In this document: positions 17,633-26,161 of the stretch, piece by piece
Layout: each line of letters opens with the position of its first letter
How positions within the stretch are numbered: the first letter of the stretch is position 1
Source: Lederbergia citri
GTDB lineage: Bacteria; Bacillota; Bacilli; Bacillales; Bacillaceae_C
Reading direction: 5' to 3'
NCBI RefSeq assembly: GCF_018343625.1
Contig: NZ_JAGYPG010000002.1
Span: forward strand, 1,097,280 to 1,161,279
DNA length: 64,000 nucleotides
Translations under genes and position numbers: made by a program
The notes under the pieces: model-generated
What the model saw: the letters and a program-made list of their open reading frames with translations, nothing else
The model's database searches: none
Told to the model about the DNA's origin: nothing

Positions 17633-18559
17633 TTATTTTGTTTTAGGATCAAGTGCATCACGAAACCCATCTCCGACTAAATTGACTGCCAAAACAACTA
17701 GGAAAATCGCAAACCCAGGCAATAAACTCACATGAGGAGCCACTCGAATAAATTTTTGTCCCTCACTCAGCATAACTCCCCATTCTGCCATCGGAGGTTG
17801 TGCCCCTAAACCTAGAAAACTCATACCTGAAGCTGCTAAAATCATCCAACCAACATCCAAACTTGCTGCAACGATAATTGGAGGCAAACAATTAGGCAAA
17901 ATATGATGGAAAATAATATGGATATGCCCTGCTCCAAGCGCGCGTTCAGCCAAAACAAATTCCATATTGCGGAACATTAAGGCACTGCTTCGTACAATTC
18001 TTGCATAATAGGGAATCCCTACAATACTGATAGCAATCATTGTATTCATCAGGCCAGGTCCTAACGCAGCAATGATTGCAATTGCCAATAGAACGTAAGG
18101 AAAAGCCATTAATATATCAATAAATCTCATAATGACAGTGTCAAAGAACTTTTGAAAATACCCAGCAATAAGTCCCAAAATGGCACCGAAAAACAATGCT
18201 ATAACTACAGCAATAAAACCTACAGTAATGGATACTCGTCCGCCCCATATTAACCTGCTGAAAATATCTCTTCCTAAATCGTCTGTACCTAAAAGATGTC
18301 CTTCTGTTCCAATTGGTTTTAAACGATTCATCAAATTAACTTTTTCTGGATTTGCAAGTGGTAAAATAGGAGCCAATAAAGTAATCAATAAAATAATTAA
18401 AAGCAACAATAAACCTGCTACCGCAGCTTTATCGCGCAATAACTTCTTCCATGCTGTTCTCCATGGACTTTTTCTCACCGCTGGCTTTCCTAAGTTGGGT
18501 ATATTTTCGCTAACTAGTACATTATTGGGAGTTTTGCTCACATTAGGTTCCAATCTCAT
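17633..18559 (-). CDS. oppC: Oligopeptide ABC transporter permease OppC
   Basis: A 308-residue inner-membrane permease. An N-terminal cytosolic tail leads to a first span (about 48-70) and the BPD_transp_1 domain. The EAA-loop region reads LAERALGAGHIHIIFHHILPN, and LGTDDLGRDIFSRLIWG is typical of DppC/OppC. It lies 7 bp downstream of oppB and 18 bp ahead of the DUF1028 gene, in a tight operon. It pairs with OppB to form the peptide channel. Confidence 0.93.
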   Translation of the reverse strand: MRLEPNVSKTPNNVLVSENIPNLGKPAVRKSPWRTAWKKLLRDKAAVAGLLLLLIILLITLLAPILPLANPEKVNLMNRLKPIGTEGHLLGTDDLGRDIFSRLIWGGRVSITVGFIAVVIALFFGAILGLIAGYFQKFFDTVIMRFIDILMAFPYVLLAIAIIAALGPGLMNTMIAISIVGIPYYARIVRSSALMFRNMEFVLAERALGAGHIHIIFHHILPNCLPPIIVAASLDVGWMILAASGMSFLGLGAQPPMAEWGVMLSEGQKFIRVAPHVSLLPGFAIFLVVLAVNLVGDGFRDALDPKTK

Positions 18560-18566
18560 TCACCTC

Positions 18567-19523
18567 CTATTTATAAGAGATCCGCGGATCGAGCAAGGCA
18601 TATAAAATATCTACAAGTAAATTTACGATGACGTATGTTGTAGCTACAAAAAGAATGATCCCTTGCACTAAAGGAAAGTCCCTTGCCAATATTCCATTAA
18701 TCATCAGAGTGCCAATTCCCGGCCAAGCGAAGACCATTTCGACGAGTACGGCTCCAGCAAGCAAAAATCCTACCTGCATGCCTAGTACAGTAAGGACAGG
18801 AATGAAGGCATTTTTTAATGCATGAAGATAAATAACACGTCGTTCTTTAATCCCTTTTGATCGAGCTGTTCGAATATAATCTTGCTCCAAAACTTCTAAC
18901 ATGCTGGATCTCGTCATTCTCGCTATGACTGCCCCAGCACCAGCTGAAAGGGCTAAAGAAGGCAAAACAATGTGCTTTAATAAATCCGCTATACCGGTTT
19001 CTCCAGGAGAATACATCCCTGATATCGGGAATAAATCAAGTTTAAGTCCAAAAATAATTTGTAAAATGATACCGAGCCAAAAAACAGGCAAACAAAATCC
19101 AACTAGAACAAAAAACATAAGTCCACGATCAATCCAAGAATATTTTTTATAAGCGGAAATAATGCCAACTCCAATTCCGATGACTGCTGCAAAAAGTGCA
19201 CTAAAAATCGTTAAAATTAATGTTGCGTTAAATCGGTCAATGACAAGTGGCAATACATCCATTTTCATTTGAATCGATCTGCCCCAATCACCCGTTAATA
19301 CATTTCCAATCCAAGTAAAATACTGTATGTACAAAGGTTGATCTAATCCAAGCTGAGCATTTAATTTAGCAATGGACTCTGCTGTTGCTTTCGGACCTAG
19401 TATAATTTTTGCAGGATCCCCTGGAGATAAATGCATGATAGAGAAAACAAGGATGGTTACTCCTAGTAAAACTGGAATTAGCCCTCCTAATCTCTTTAAA
19501 ATATATGAAAACAACTCCTTCAC
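18567..19523 (-). CDS. oppB: Oligopeptide ABC transporter permease OppB
   Basis: A 318-residue permease with six predicted spans. The N-terminal MHLSPGDPAKIILGPKAT is the DppB/OppB hallmark, and the EAA loop reads YIRTARSKGIKERRVIYLHALKN (about 220-242). It follows oppA after an intergenic hairpin (19562-19590), a common way to keep the binding protein more abundant than the channel. Family call secure; peptide specificity unknown. Confidence 0.93.
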   Translation of the reverse strand: MKELFSYILKRLGGLIPVLLGVTILVFSIMHLSPGDPAKIILGPKATAESIAKLNAQLGLDQPLYIQYFTWIGNVLTGDWGRSIQMKMDVLPLVIDRFNATLILTIFSALFAAVIGIGVGIISAYKKYSWIDRGLMFFVLVGFCLPVFWLGIILQIIFGLKLDLFPISGMYSPGETGIADLLKHIVLPSLALSAGAGAVIARMTRSSMLEVLEQDYIRTARSKGIKERRVIYLHALKNAFIPVLTVLGMQVGFLLAGAVLVEMVFAWPGIGTLMINGILARDFPLVQGIILFVATTYVIVNLLVDILYALLDPRISYK

Positions 19524-19561
19524 CTCATTCCATATAGGAAATAGTTGAACTCTTATGAAAC

Positions 19562-19590
19562 AGCAAAGAGGAGTTGCTCTCCTCTTTGCT
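19562..19590 (-). terminator. Intergenic hairpin between oppA and oppB
   Basis: A perfect 12-bp stem (19562-19573 with 19579-19590) around a five-base loop. There is no clean U-tract on the minus strand, so partial termination or 3'-end protection of oppA mRNA is more likely than full termination. Confidence 0.75.
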
Positions 19591-19599
19591 AAAAATCAA

Positions 19600-21213
19600 T
19601 TATTCTACTTTTACATTTGAAAATCTAAATACACCTGTAGGATGAAGTTTAAAATCTTTTATTCGACTATTAGCCACCACAATTTGCTTTTCGTGGTCCA
19701 CTACAACCCAAGGAGCATCTTCCATCACTAACTCTTGTACTTCTTCATACATCTTTGTACGTTCAGCTTTGTCCTTTATGACTCTAGCTTGATCCAATAA
19801 TTCATCGACTTTTTCATTTTTATAATAAGCGTCATTGAAACCAGCTGTGGGCCATTGCTTACCACTTAATAAAATATATAAGAAGTTGTCAGGGTCACCA
19901 TTGTCCCCCATCCATGACATTTGGTGCATATCCATATCATTCTCTTCTGCAGGAACAAATACTTTATCTAAATACGTTCCCCATTCTAGAGTTTGAATTT
20001 TTACATTTACACCGATTTCCGCCAAGTCTGCTTGGATGGCTGCTGCCATTGCTTCAGGCTGCTGCATCCCGCTGCCAGATTCCGGCACCCAATAAGTCAC
20101 ATCGAAGCCATCTGGATATCCCGCTTCTTCTAATAGCTTCTTCGCTTTTACAGGATCATGTTCATAATTTTTTGTATTTGGATTATGCCCCCATACAGTT
20201 GGTGGTACAGGACTGTTTGCCACTTCACCCGTTCCTTGTAAAATTCCTTCTACAATCGCTTCCTTATTAATGGCATAGTTAATGGCTTGACGAACTTTCA
20301 CATTATTAAAAGGTTCACGCTGCGTGTTAAGCGCTGTCCACCATACGTGCATTCCCGCTTGTTCGATTACTTGCAAATTTGAATCCTCTTTTAGTCTTGC
20401 AAGATCATCCGGCGGAACGTTTACGATAAAATCAATAGTTCCTGATTCAAGCTCCGCTAATCGTGTTTGCGGTTCTGTGATTGGTTTAAAAATTAACTTA
20501 TCAACAGAAGGTGCACCTTTAAAATAATCTTCGTTCTTTTCTAAAATAACTTCGACGCCCGGATTCCATTTCACAAATTTATAAGGACCAGTTCCGACTG
20601 GATTTTTTGTAAAGTCTGCACCATATTTTTCTACAGCTGTAGGGCTGACAATACTTGCTGCGTGCATAGCCATATTCCCTAAAAACGGAGCAAACATTTC
20701 TTTCAATGTAATTTTTACCGTGTATTCGTCAACTACCTCTACTTTGTCGACAGATCCAAAGGTAAAATCAGCATACGCATATGTACCTGTATCATGGAAC
20801 GGGTGCTTCGGATCGATTTGACGATCAATGCTGAACTTAACTGCATCTGCATTAAAAGGAGTTCCGTCGTGGAACTTAACATCCTTTTTCAAATAAAAAG
20901 TATATTCTAGACCATCTTCGGAAACATCCCACTTTTCTGCAAGTCCAGGCTCCAGCTCTGTACTTCCATCTTTAAAATGGACGAGCTGATCATATATTTC
21001 CATCGCTGTCCGGCTTGAGTTGAAGTCTGACAACTGATGAGCATCTAAAGATGTAGGTTCAGCTTCCAACCCAATAACAATCGTATTATTCTTTTCTGTT
21101 TTTGCGTTACCTTCTTTTCCCTTTTCATTAGAGGTCTTGGAACTACTACAACCACTAATGACTAAAGCAACAATAAGAAAAAAAGAAAGTACCATTATTC
21201 TGGTTCTCCCCAT
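19600..21213 (-). CDS. oppA: Oligopeptide-binding lipoprotein OppA
   Basis: A 537-residue family 5 solute-binding lipoprotein. The signal ends in a lipobox LVISGC with Cys22, followed by a Ser/Lys/Glu-rich linker. FHDGTPFNADAVKFSID and PVGTGPYKFVKW are SBP_bac_5 hallmarks. It is first in the opp operon, with its own candidate promoter 25 bp upstream and a good GAGGGGG site. It captures peptides or related solutes outside the membrane and delivers them to OppBC. Confidence 0.94.
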   Translation of the reverse strand: MGRTRIMVLSFFLIVALVISGCSSSKTSNEKGKEGNAKTEKNNTIVIGLEAEPTSLDAHQLSDFNSSRTAMEIYDQLVHFKDGSTELEPGLAEKWDVSEDGLEYTFYLKKDVKFHDGTPFNADAVKFSIDRQIDPKHPFHDTGTYAYADFTFGSVDKVEVVDEYTVKITLKEMFAPFLGNMAMHAASIVSPTAVEKYGADFTKNPVGTGPYKFVKWNPGVEVILEKNEDYFKGAPSVDKLIFKPITEPQTRLAELESGTIDFIVNVPPDDLARLKEDSNLQVIEQAGMHVWWTALNTQREPFNNVKVRQAINYAINKEAIVEGILQGTGEVANSPVPPTVWGHNPNTKNYEHDPVKAKKLLEEAGYPDGFDVTYWVPESGSGMQQPEAMAAAIQADLAEIGVNVKIQTLEWGTYLDKVFVPAEENDMDMHQMSWMGDNGDPDNFLYILLSGKQWPTAGFNDAYYKNEKVDELLDQARVIKDKAERTKMYEEVQELVMEDAPWVVVDHEKQIVVANSRIKDFKLHPTGVFRFSNVKVE

Positions 21214-21237
21214 GTTTTCAACCCCCTCTTTTTACTT

Positions 21238-21243
21238 ATTATA
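21238..21243 (-). promoter_or_regulatory. Candidate oppA promoter (-10 only)
   Basis: A perfect TATAAT on the minus strand lies between the ten-span gene and oppA. At 16-18 bp upstream there is no good -35 (AACATT/ACATTA). That pattern fits an activator-dependent promoter, possibly served by the response regulator at 22326-23045 (inference). Confidence 0.55.
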
Positions 21244-21272
21244 GGGAATTTTCAAACAATAATGTTGCAATA

Positions 21273-22325
21273 TTATTTCATTTTTTTAATGTTTGTTGAC
21301 ATTCTGAAAAATGGAAATAAGAGGAAAAGTCCACAAATTAACAGACCCGAAAAACTATAAATGTTTAAAAGTGTCAGTTGACGATGAAAGAAAACAATAG
21401 CACAAACTGAAGCTATTAAAATAAGTATTGTAGGTGTTCTTGATAACCTTTTATTATCCGACTCATCTTCAAATAGAAAAAAAGAAAGTACTAACGTAAG
21501 CAAGGTAGATATATAAAGAGCGATTCCTATTAAATGTGAGACGTTTGGAGTTGAAAGCTTTCTAATCATAAAAAGGAGCAACTCGTTTACATGGTTTACT
21601 TCCAAATTTTGCGTGATAGCTACAACCATCATTGTTGAAAAAGCTAGGATAAAAGTTGAATAAATAATTACGGCTACGAATAACTTGCGCATACCTTTAT
21701 GAAATGTTTTTCCTGCGAACTTAGACAGCATTTCTCCTTGCAATAAAAATTTCGTGAAAAAAATCAAAAATGCAACAGCGATAAGCACCCATATCCCCTT
21801 TTGATTGTTATGAAGAACACTTGGGTGATAATATAACAGATCGTGATAAACGGATTCTAGCCCCTTTTGCAAATAAATATAGGTTGGTAGAAAAATAGCT
21901 AAACTACTAAGTAAAATAAACTTAATATTTTTTAGGACAAATACGAGCATTCTCATTTTCGATAAAAATATGATGATGCAGAAACTTATCCCCATTGTAA
22001 AGAAAACAGAAACAGTATAGTGCATATCAAAAAAAGCTTGTAGGAGCAGCCCGCTGATTAAAAAATGTAAAATGAAGATTTCAAGCAGCCAAACCGCTAA
22101 CAAAAGTTCCTTTAACCATTTTGGTTTTCTAACCGGAGTGGGGTTGGAAAAAATAGGCTTTAAAAACGGCAGTGCAACACAAAATGCAAGTATAAATACT
22201 CCGACAATCACAATGCCAGCATAAACGCCAAATTGGATAACTGCTTCACCTATGAGGAAAATCATGCTAATGGAAAGCCAATTAGAAATTAAGTACGTTA
22301 CATTCAAAGGTTTTAATGTTTTCAC
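21273..22325 (-). CDS. Unrecognised ten-span membrane protein
   Basis: A 350-residue, very hydrophobic protein with about ten membrane spans (first about 10-30, last about 320-340) and short loops. I do not recognise the family. Size and topology resemble GerAB/APC-type permeases, but no motif confirms this. It starts directly next to the response regulator stop and precedes oppA by 59 bp. Because the neighbouring kinase has almost no sensor part, this protein may serve as its sensor or as a signal transporter (inference). Confidence 0.65.
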   Translation of the reverse strand: MKTLKPLNVTYLISNWLSISMIFLIGEAVIQFGVYAGIVIVGVFILAFCVALPFLKPIFSNPTPVRKPKWLKELLLAVWLLEIFILHFLISGLLLQAFFDMHYTVSVFFTMGISFCIIIFLSKMRMLVFVLKNIKFILLSSLAIFLPTYIYLQKGLESVYHDLLYYHPSVLHNNQKGIWVLIAVAFLIFFTKFLLQGEMLSKFAGKTFHKGMRKLFVAVIIYSTFILAFSTMMVVAITQNLEVNHVNELLLFMIRKLSTPNVSHLIGIALYISTLLTLVLSFFLFEDESDNKRLSRTPTILILIASVCAIVFFHRQLTLLNIYSFSGLLICGLFLLFPFFRMSTNIKKMK

Positions 22326-23045
22326 TTATGCGATTCCTTTATTTCGATATTCTTTTGGTGTACAATTTGCTATCTTCTTAAATGCGTTGCTAAAATAATG
22401 TGGGCTATTAAAACCACATTCTTCGGCAACACGTTGAATTGACCAATTCCTTTGAAGAAGTAAAAGACTCTTTGCTTTTTCAATTCGATAATTGAGTAAA
22501 TAGTCTGAAAAAGTTGAACCTACTTCCTCACTAAAAAGTCTACTTAAGTAACTTACGTTAATATGCAGCTGCTTAGCTATTTCGGCTAGTTTGAGAGACT
22601 TCTGATAATTATTATTTACTAACTGAATGACTTCTTGCACTACTTCAGTATGGGTATTATATTCCGGATGCTCATTTAAAAATAGTTGAAGGCTATCAAT
22701 TAATTCTCTTTCTACTACCGGCTTGACCAAATAGTCAATTGCTTTTAAATGAATCGATTGCTTCGCATAATCAAAATTTTGGAATGCTGACACAATGATG
22801 AGTTCTAATGAAGGCATAAAAGATTTTAGATTTTCAGCAATTTCCAATCCATTTCTTCCAGGCAATTTAATATCCATAAGCGCAAGTTGAAATTGCTTTC
22901 CCTCTTTCACCATTTCCTCAGCCATTTCAATAGCTTTTGACCCGAATAAAGCTTTATAAATATTCCATGTTGGAAAATGCGAATGAATAAGCAACTCCAA
23001 TTGTTCTAATTCAATTGGCTCATCATCCAAAAGAAGAATATTCAT
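22326..23045 (-). CDS. AraC-type response regulator
   Basis: A 239-residue two-component response regulator. The receiver domain (about 1-118) has the acidic pair in LLLDDEP, the phospho-acceptor Asp58 in LMDIKLPG, and the conserved Lys in YLVKPV. The C-terminal AraC/XylS domain (about 135-238) has two helix-turn-helix motifs, ending with CGFNSPHYFSNAFKKI and TPKEYR. It overlaps the kinase gene by 4 bp. This YesN-like type usually activates adjacent transport genes, so oppA and downstream genes are likely targets. Confidence 0.92.
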   Translation of the reverse strand: MNILLLDDEPIELEQLELLIHSHFPTWNIYKALFGSKAIEMAEEMVKEGKQFQLALMDIKLPGRNGLEIAENLKSFMPSLELIIVSAFQNFDYAKQSIHLKAIDYLVKPVVERELIDSLQLFLNEHPEYNTHTEVVQEVIQLVNNNYQKSLKLAEIAKQLHINVSYLSRLFSEEVGSTFSDYLLNYRIEKAKSLLLLQRNWSIQRVAEECGFNSPHYFSNAFKKIANCTPKEYRNKGIA

Positions 23046-23827
23046 TCATTATCACCTCCCAGCTCGTCAATATTGAATATTTTTGGTAAAGAAACTGTCA
23101 CCTTTCCGCCTTCTGTACTATGATCCTTTAACAAAAAATTGATATAAGCTTCCTCACCAAATAATAAATTAAGCCGCTTTGTTATATTCATTAATCCAAC
23201 TCCAGCTTGAGTGTTGTCGGACAATGGATGAGTTTCGAAGCCTGGACCATTATCCTCTACTGTGAGGATAAGCCTCTGATCTTCTGTAGAATGTACGGTA
23301 ATGTTCAATATCCCTTCTCCTTCAATGTTTTCAATCCCATGCTTAAAGGCATTTTCAACTAGAGTCTGCAGAACGTACGGGACTATCATGGCTTCATCGA
23401 TTTGTTCATCTACCATCCAATTCACATGAAGACGTTCACCGAAACGCAATTGTTGGATTGCGATAAAATGTCTCGTATATTCTAGTTCTTCCCGCAGTGT
23501 ATACAGTGATTTATCTTGATTGTATTTAGAACGCAAATAGAGCACCATATGTTCAAATACACTTTCCAAACGCTCATATTTCTTTAACCTAATTAACCCG
23601 AGCATGGAATTCAAGGCATTAAATAAAAAATGAGGTTGAATTTGTTGGTTCAACTGAATATATTTACTTGTTTCCAATTCTTTTTCCAGTAGTACTTGTG
23701 TATTTTCCACTTCTAATAAATACACTTGTCTCTCAAACGCATTAAAAAATATTAGAGTGAGTAGTCCAACCACTGGTCCTAGTACACTAATTAAGATTAA
23801 TAGAAAGAAACTTTCATAGGAAACCAT
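23042..23827 (-). CDS. Minimal LytS/YesM-type histidine kinase
   Basis: A 261-residue sensor kinase with one N-terminal membrane span (about 7-29), a short coiled stretch, a His_kinase domain with phospho-acceptor His66 in QPHFLFNALN, and an HATPase domain with N-box LVENAFKHGIEN and DNGPGF. Family members usually carry a large extracellular or multi-span sensor, which is missing here. Sensing must come from the single span or a partner, possibly the ten-span protein. It is first in the block and overlaps the regulator gene. Confidence 0.9.
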   Translation of the reverse strand: MVSYESFFLLILISVLGPVVGLLTLIFFNAFERQVYLLEVENTQVLLEKELETSKYIQLNQQIQPHFLFNALNSMLGLIRLKKYERLESVFEHMVLYLRSKYNQDKSLYTLREELEYTRHFIAIQQLRFGERLHVNWMVDEQIDEAMIVPYVLQTLVENAFKHGIENIEGEGILNITVHSTEDQRLILTVEDNGPGFETHPLSDNTQAGVGLMNITKRLNLLFGEEAYINFLLKDHSTEGGKVTVSLPKIFNIDELGGDNE

Positions 23828-23950
23828 TGATTAGTCACCCACTTTCAAAATATTATTAATTATATTACTACGAAAGGTGACTTTATGACTAGAGGAGTTT
23901 AAGCAGAAGTCGTACGTTGCTAAAAGCTGGGGAAGAATTAAATAAATAAT

Positions 23951-23993
23951 ATAAAAAAACGAGTATGTTCCAAAAGCGTCCGGACATACTCGT
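23951..23993 (-). terminator. Terminator of the phospholipase gene
   Basis: ACGAGTATGT (23959-23968) pairs with ACATACTCGT (23984-23993). The A-run at 23953-23959 gives a minus-strand U-tract. The stem touches the stop codon of the upstream gene. Confidence 0.88.
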
Positions 23994-24274
23994 CATCTTC
24001 TATTAAATCCACAATTCAAGAGAATTTGGAATTTCATATAATCATATAAAAGACTTGCATGCCTTCCCGTTCTAGTAGAAGGATTTATGAGCGGGCGAAG
24101 TCTTCGAAGGAATTCGTAGTCACACTCACAATAGTTTCGACTAGATCGATAACACTCATCGTGTCCCTTGCATGCTGCATCAACCTCGTTGAACGGGGCT
24201 CCTGGTCCACTACAACCCGGTCCACACCATTTGTAGCCTGGAAATACGCAAAAGCGTGACCCCCTACGTTTCAC
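23993..24274 (-). CDS. Small parvovirus-VP1-type phospholipase A2
   Basis: A 93-residue, cysteine-rich protein. The central part has a glycine-rich calcium loop (KWCGPGCSGPGAP, about residues 15-27), then NEVDAACKGHDECY with the His-Asp catalytic pair of phospholipase A2 (about 29-42). This order matches the short PLA2 domain of parvovirus VP1 proteins, also known as small Bacillus proteins. There is no signal peptide, only a basic N-terminus (MKRRGSRF). Eight cysteines could form disulfides. Monocistronic with its own terminator. Activity and target are inferred. Confidence 0.8.
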   Translation of the reverse strand: MKRRGSRFCVFPGYKWCGPGCSGPGAPFNEVDAACKGHDECYRSSRNYCECDYEFLRRLRPLINPSTRTGRHASLLYDYMKFQILLNCGFNRR

Positions 24275-24421
24275 AGCCCCACCTCCTTACAATAAGATAT
24301 TCATTTTGTACTATTATTGTTTAGGTTTTCCATAGCAAAAAATAAAGCTACCCCTATGCAAATTAGGAATAGCTACTTTAAATAATATGATTCTATTAAT
24401 ACTGATTTAATTGTCTCGTTT

Positions 24422-25408
24422 CTAACCATTTTGAATGATCATCGATTCACCGTTATTTGTATTTTCTTTCCACTCATTTAACCAAGAAGTAATATGGATA
24501 ATTGCCTCTTCATGGATTGGTTTTCCGACTGTCTTTACATAATCTTTCTTTGCAGTTAATGCTGATATGGGCGTAAGTTGGACCTTTAGCCCGTGATCCA
24601 TATTTTCAATAAGGAAAATCGATACCGGCCCTTTCGCATTCTCCGGAATTCTATTTAGAAAGTCATGACTTGTTTGAAAGTCTTTTAACCCATTGATTGC
24701 TAAAACAGGACATGTAATCTTTTTTAGACCTTCGATAATGTCATAGTGAAAATGTTCGCGAAAATATTTGGCTGGCATTTTAACAAATCCCATAATCTTA
24801 ATAATATCTTTGTCAGTTGAAGTCATTTTCCGGTAAAGTCCTTGAGCTTGTTTTTCACTTTTTTCAATCGTATTAAGCTTTTTAATAAGAATTCCTTTAA
24901 AACCTTTTGTGTCGCTCATTTCTTTATATACTTGCTGTCTTTGCACATCAAGGCTTTCTTGCAATCCACCGCCTCCACCCGAGAGAAGAATTAAGCCATT
25001 AACTGGCCTTTTTTCATTTAAGGCGGTTCCAACAATACAGCCTTCACTATGCCCTAGTACAATAATCCGATTTGGGTCTACTCTAGGATGCCCTGCCAAA
25101 AACTCAAGGGCCATTTCCGCATCTGATACAGCGTCCCAAAGTCCGGAAGTTAACAATTTCCCTTCACTTTCGCCAACTCCGCGTTTATCATAGCGAAGAG
25201 TAATAAAACCAAGTTGTGTAATGATTTCTGCCAATTCCTTATACAAATTAAATTTGAATTTACCTTTAACTGTACTCCCATCCCTATTTATACCGCCGGA
25301 GCCCGCAAGAAATAAAATAGCGGGAAGTCTATTTTCATCGGAATCAGGAAACATCATTGTTCCTTTTAACAATACATCGCTATTAATACTGATTTGCTGT
25401 TGTTTCAT
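24422..25408 (-). CDS. Alpha/beta hydrolase (S33-like)
   Basis: A 328-residue alpha/beta hydrolase. The oxyanion region reads FLAGSGGINRDG, the DKRGVGESEG motif is typical of S33-like esterases, the nucleophile elbow is GHSEG (about residue 118), and a late acid and His lie in INGLKDFQT and ENMDHGLK. No signal peptide. It is 16 bp downstream of the HTH regulator and probably in the same operon. Esterase or peptidase activity is inferred from fold; substrate unknown. Confidence 0.87.
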   Translation of the reverse strand: MKQQQISINSDVLLKGTMMFPDSDENRLPAILFLAGSGGINRDGSTVKGKFKFNLYKELAEIITQLGFITLRYDKRGVGESEGKLLTSGLWDAVSDAEMALEFLAGHPRVDPNRIIVLGHSEGCIVGTALNEKRPVNGLILLSGGGGGLQESLDVQRQQVYKEMSDTKGFKGILIKKLNTIEKSEKQAQGLYRKMTSTDKDIIKIMGFVKMPAKYFREHFHYDIIEGLKKITCPVLAINGLKDFQTSHDFLNRIPENAKGPVSIFLIENMDHGLKVQLTPISALTAKKDYVKTVGKPIHEEAIIHITSWLNEWKENTNNGESMIIQNG

Positions 25409-25424
25409 TTCTTAATCCTCCATT

Positions 25425-25961
25425 TTAATTGTTTTCGGTCGTTACAATCGTTGAAAATGTTCTTTTTCTTCTGTTTTCTCCCTCTTCGTTTTGAAGGAGC
25501 TTTATTGCTGCACTATTTAATGTTTGTAGGAATTCCATGTATTCTTCATCCGTTACATAAAAGCTTATTTGCCTGTAGCCGGCACCATCCTTCAGCATAT
25601 CGAACTCCTCTTGACTGACATATCTTTCGAAGTCGGCCAACACAACAGAAATAAATCTCATAAATGAATCCATATGATCTTCCTTTGTCCATTTCGAAAT
25701 ATCTTCAGGAGAAATGGACCCAGCCTGTTCCGGTAATGCGTAAACTTTTTCAACAGCACCCCTTATCTGATTTTCTTCAACTACCTCAATTACCTTTGCT
25801 TCTAGCAGTTTTTTTAAATGCCGATATAGTGTCGCTTGGGGGATGTCCCGAAGTCTCTCTCCGATTTGCTGAACGGTTAACCTTCTCCCGTTTATCAATG
25901 TTTGTATAATTCTCATTCGGACTGGATGTAAAATGACGTCCGCTTTTGATTCCTTCATCAT
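25425..25961 (-). CDS. ArsR-like winged-helix regulator
   Basis: A 178-residue DNA-binding protein. An N-terminal winged helix (about 8-72) reads LHPVRMRIIQTLINGRRLTV, IPQATLYRHLKKLLEAKVIEVV. The C-terminal part (about 85-170) is a helical ligand or dimer domain found in YjbI/ArsR-like Bacillus regulators. It heads the operon with the hydrolase. Two palindromes lie directly upstream (25978-26005, 26089-26106), one of them over the promoter -10, which supports autorepression. Inducer unknown. Confidence 0.85.
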   Translation of the reverse strand: MMKESKADVILHPVRMRIIQTLINGRRLTVQQIGERLRDIPQATLYRHLKKLLEAKVIEVVEENQIRGAVEKVYALPEQAGSISPEDISKWTKEDHMDSFMRFISVVLADFERYVSQEEFDMLKDGAGYRQISFYVTDEEYMEFLQTLNSAAIKLLQNEEGENRRKRTFSTIVTTENN

Positions 25962-25977
25962 AATTTCTATCTCCTTA

Positions 25978-26005
25978 TTGTTATTATTATTGATAATGAT
26001 AACAA
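25978..26005. promoter_or_regulatory. Near-palindromic operator, proximal
   Basis: A 28-bp near-perfect palindrome (arms of the type TTGTTATnATTA / TGATAATnATAACAA) 17 bp upstream of the ArsR-like gene. It shares the TTGATAAT core with the distal site. It resembles a Fur box in part, but its length and the shared core favour the local regulator. Confidence 0.62.
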
Positions 26006-26088
26006 TGCTTGATAAAAAATATTGACATGAGGTTTCAAAACCTTAGAGTCAATCATATATATCTAGGTTATTCCTTTTATCACTAACC

Positions 26089-26106
26089 ATTATCAATTTT
26101 GATAAT
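26089..26106. promoter_or_regulatory. Palindromic operator over the -10, distal
   Basis: ATTATCAA-TT-TTGATAAT, with perfect 8-bp arms. It overlaps the minus-strand -10 hexamer at 26102-26107, so binding would block RNA polymerase. Confidence 0.7.
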
Positions 26107-26130
26107 AATTCACTGACTAAATATTGTCAA
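26102..26130 (-). promoter_or_regulatory. Sigma-A promoter of the ArsR-hydrolase operon
   Basis: On the minus strand: TTGACA (26125-26130), a 17-bp spacer and TATTAT (26102-26107). The leader to the start codon is about 135 nt and contains the proximal palindrome. Confidence 0.8.
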
Positions 26131-26161
26131 TATGTTTTTAACTTTTTTCCTGTTTTTTTTG

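Noticed and set aside
25978..26005. Fur box upstream of the ArsR-like gene
   Set aside because: It partly fits TGATAATnATTATCA but is a longer palindrome that shares its core with the second local site; neighbouring genes have no iron role.
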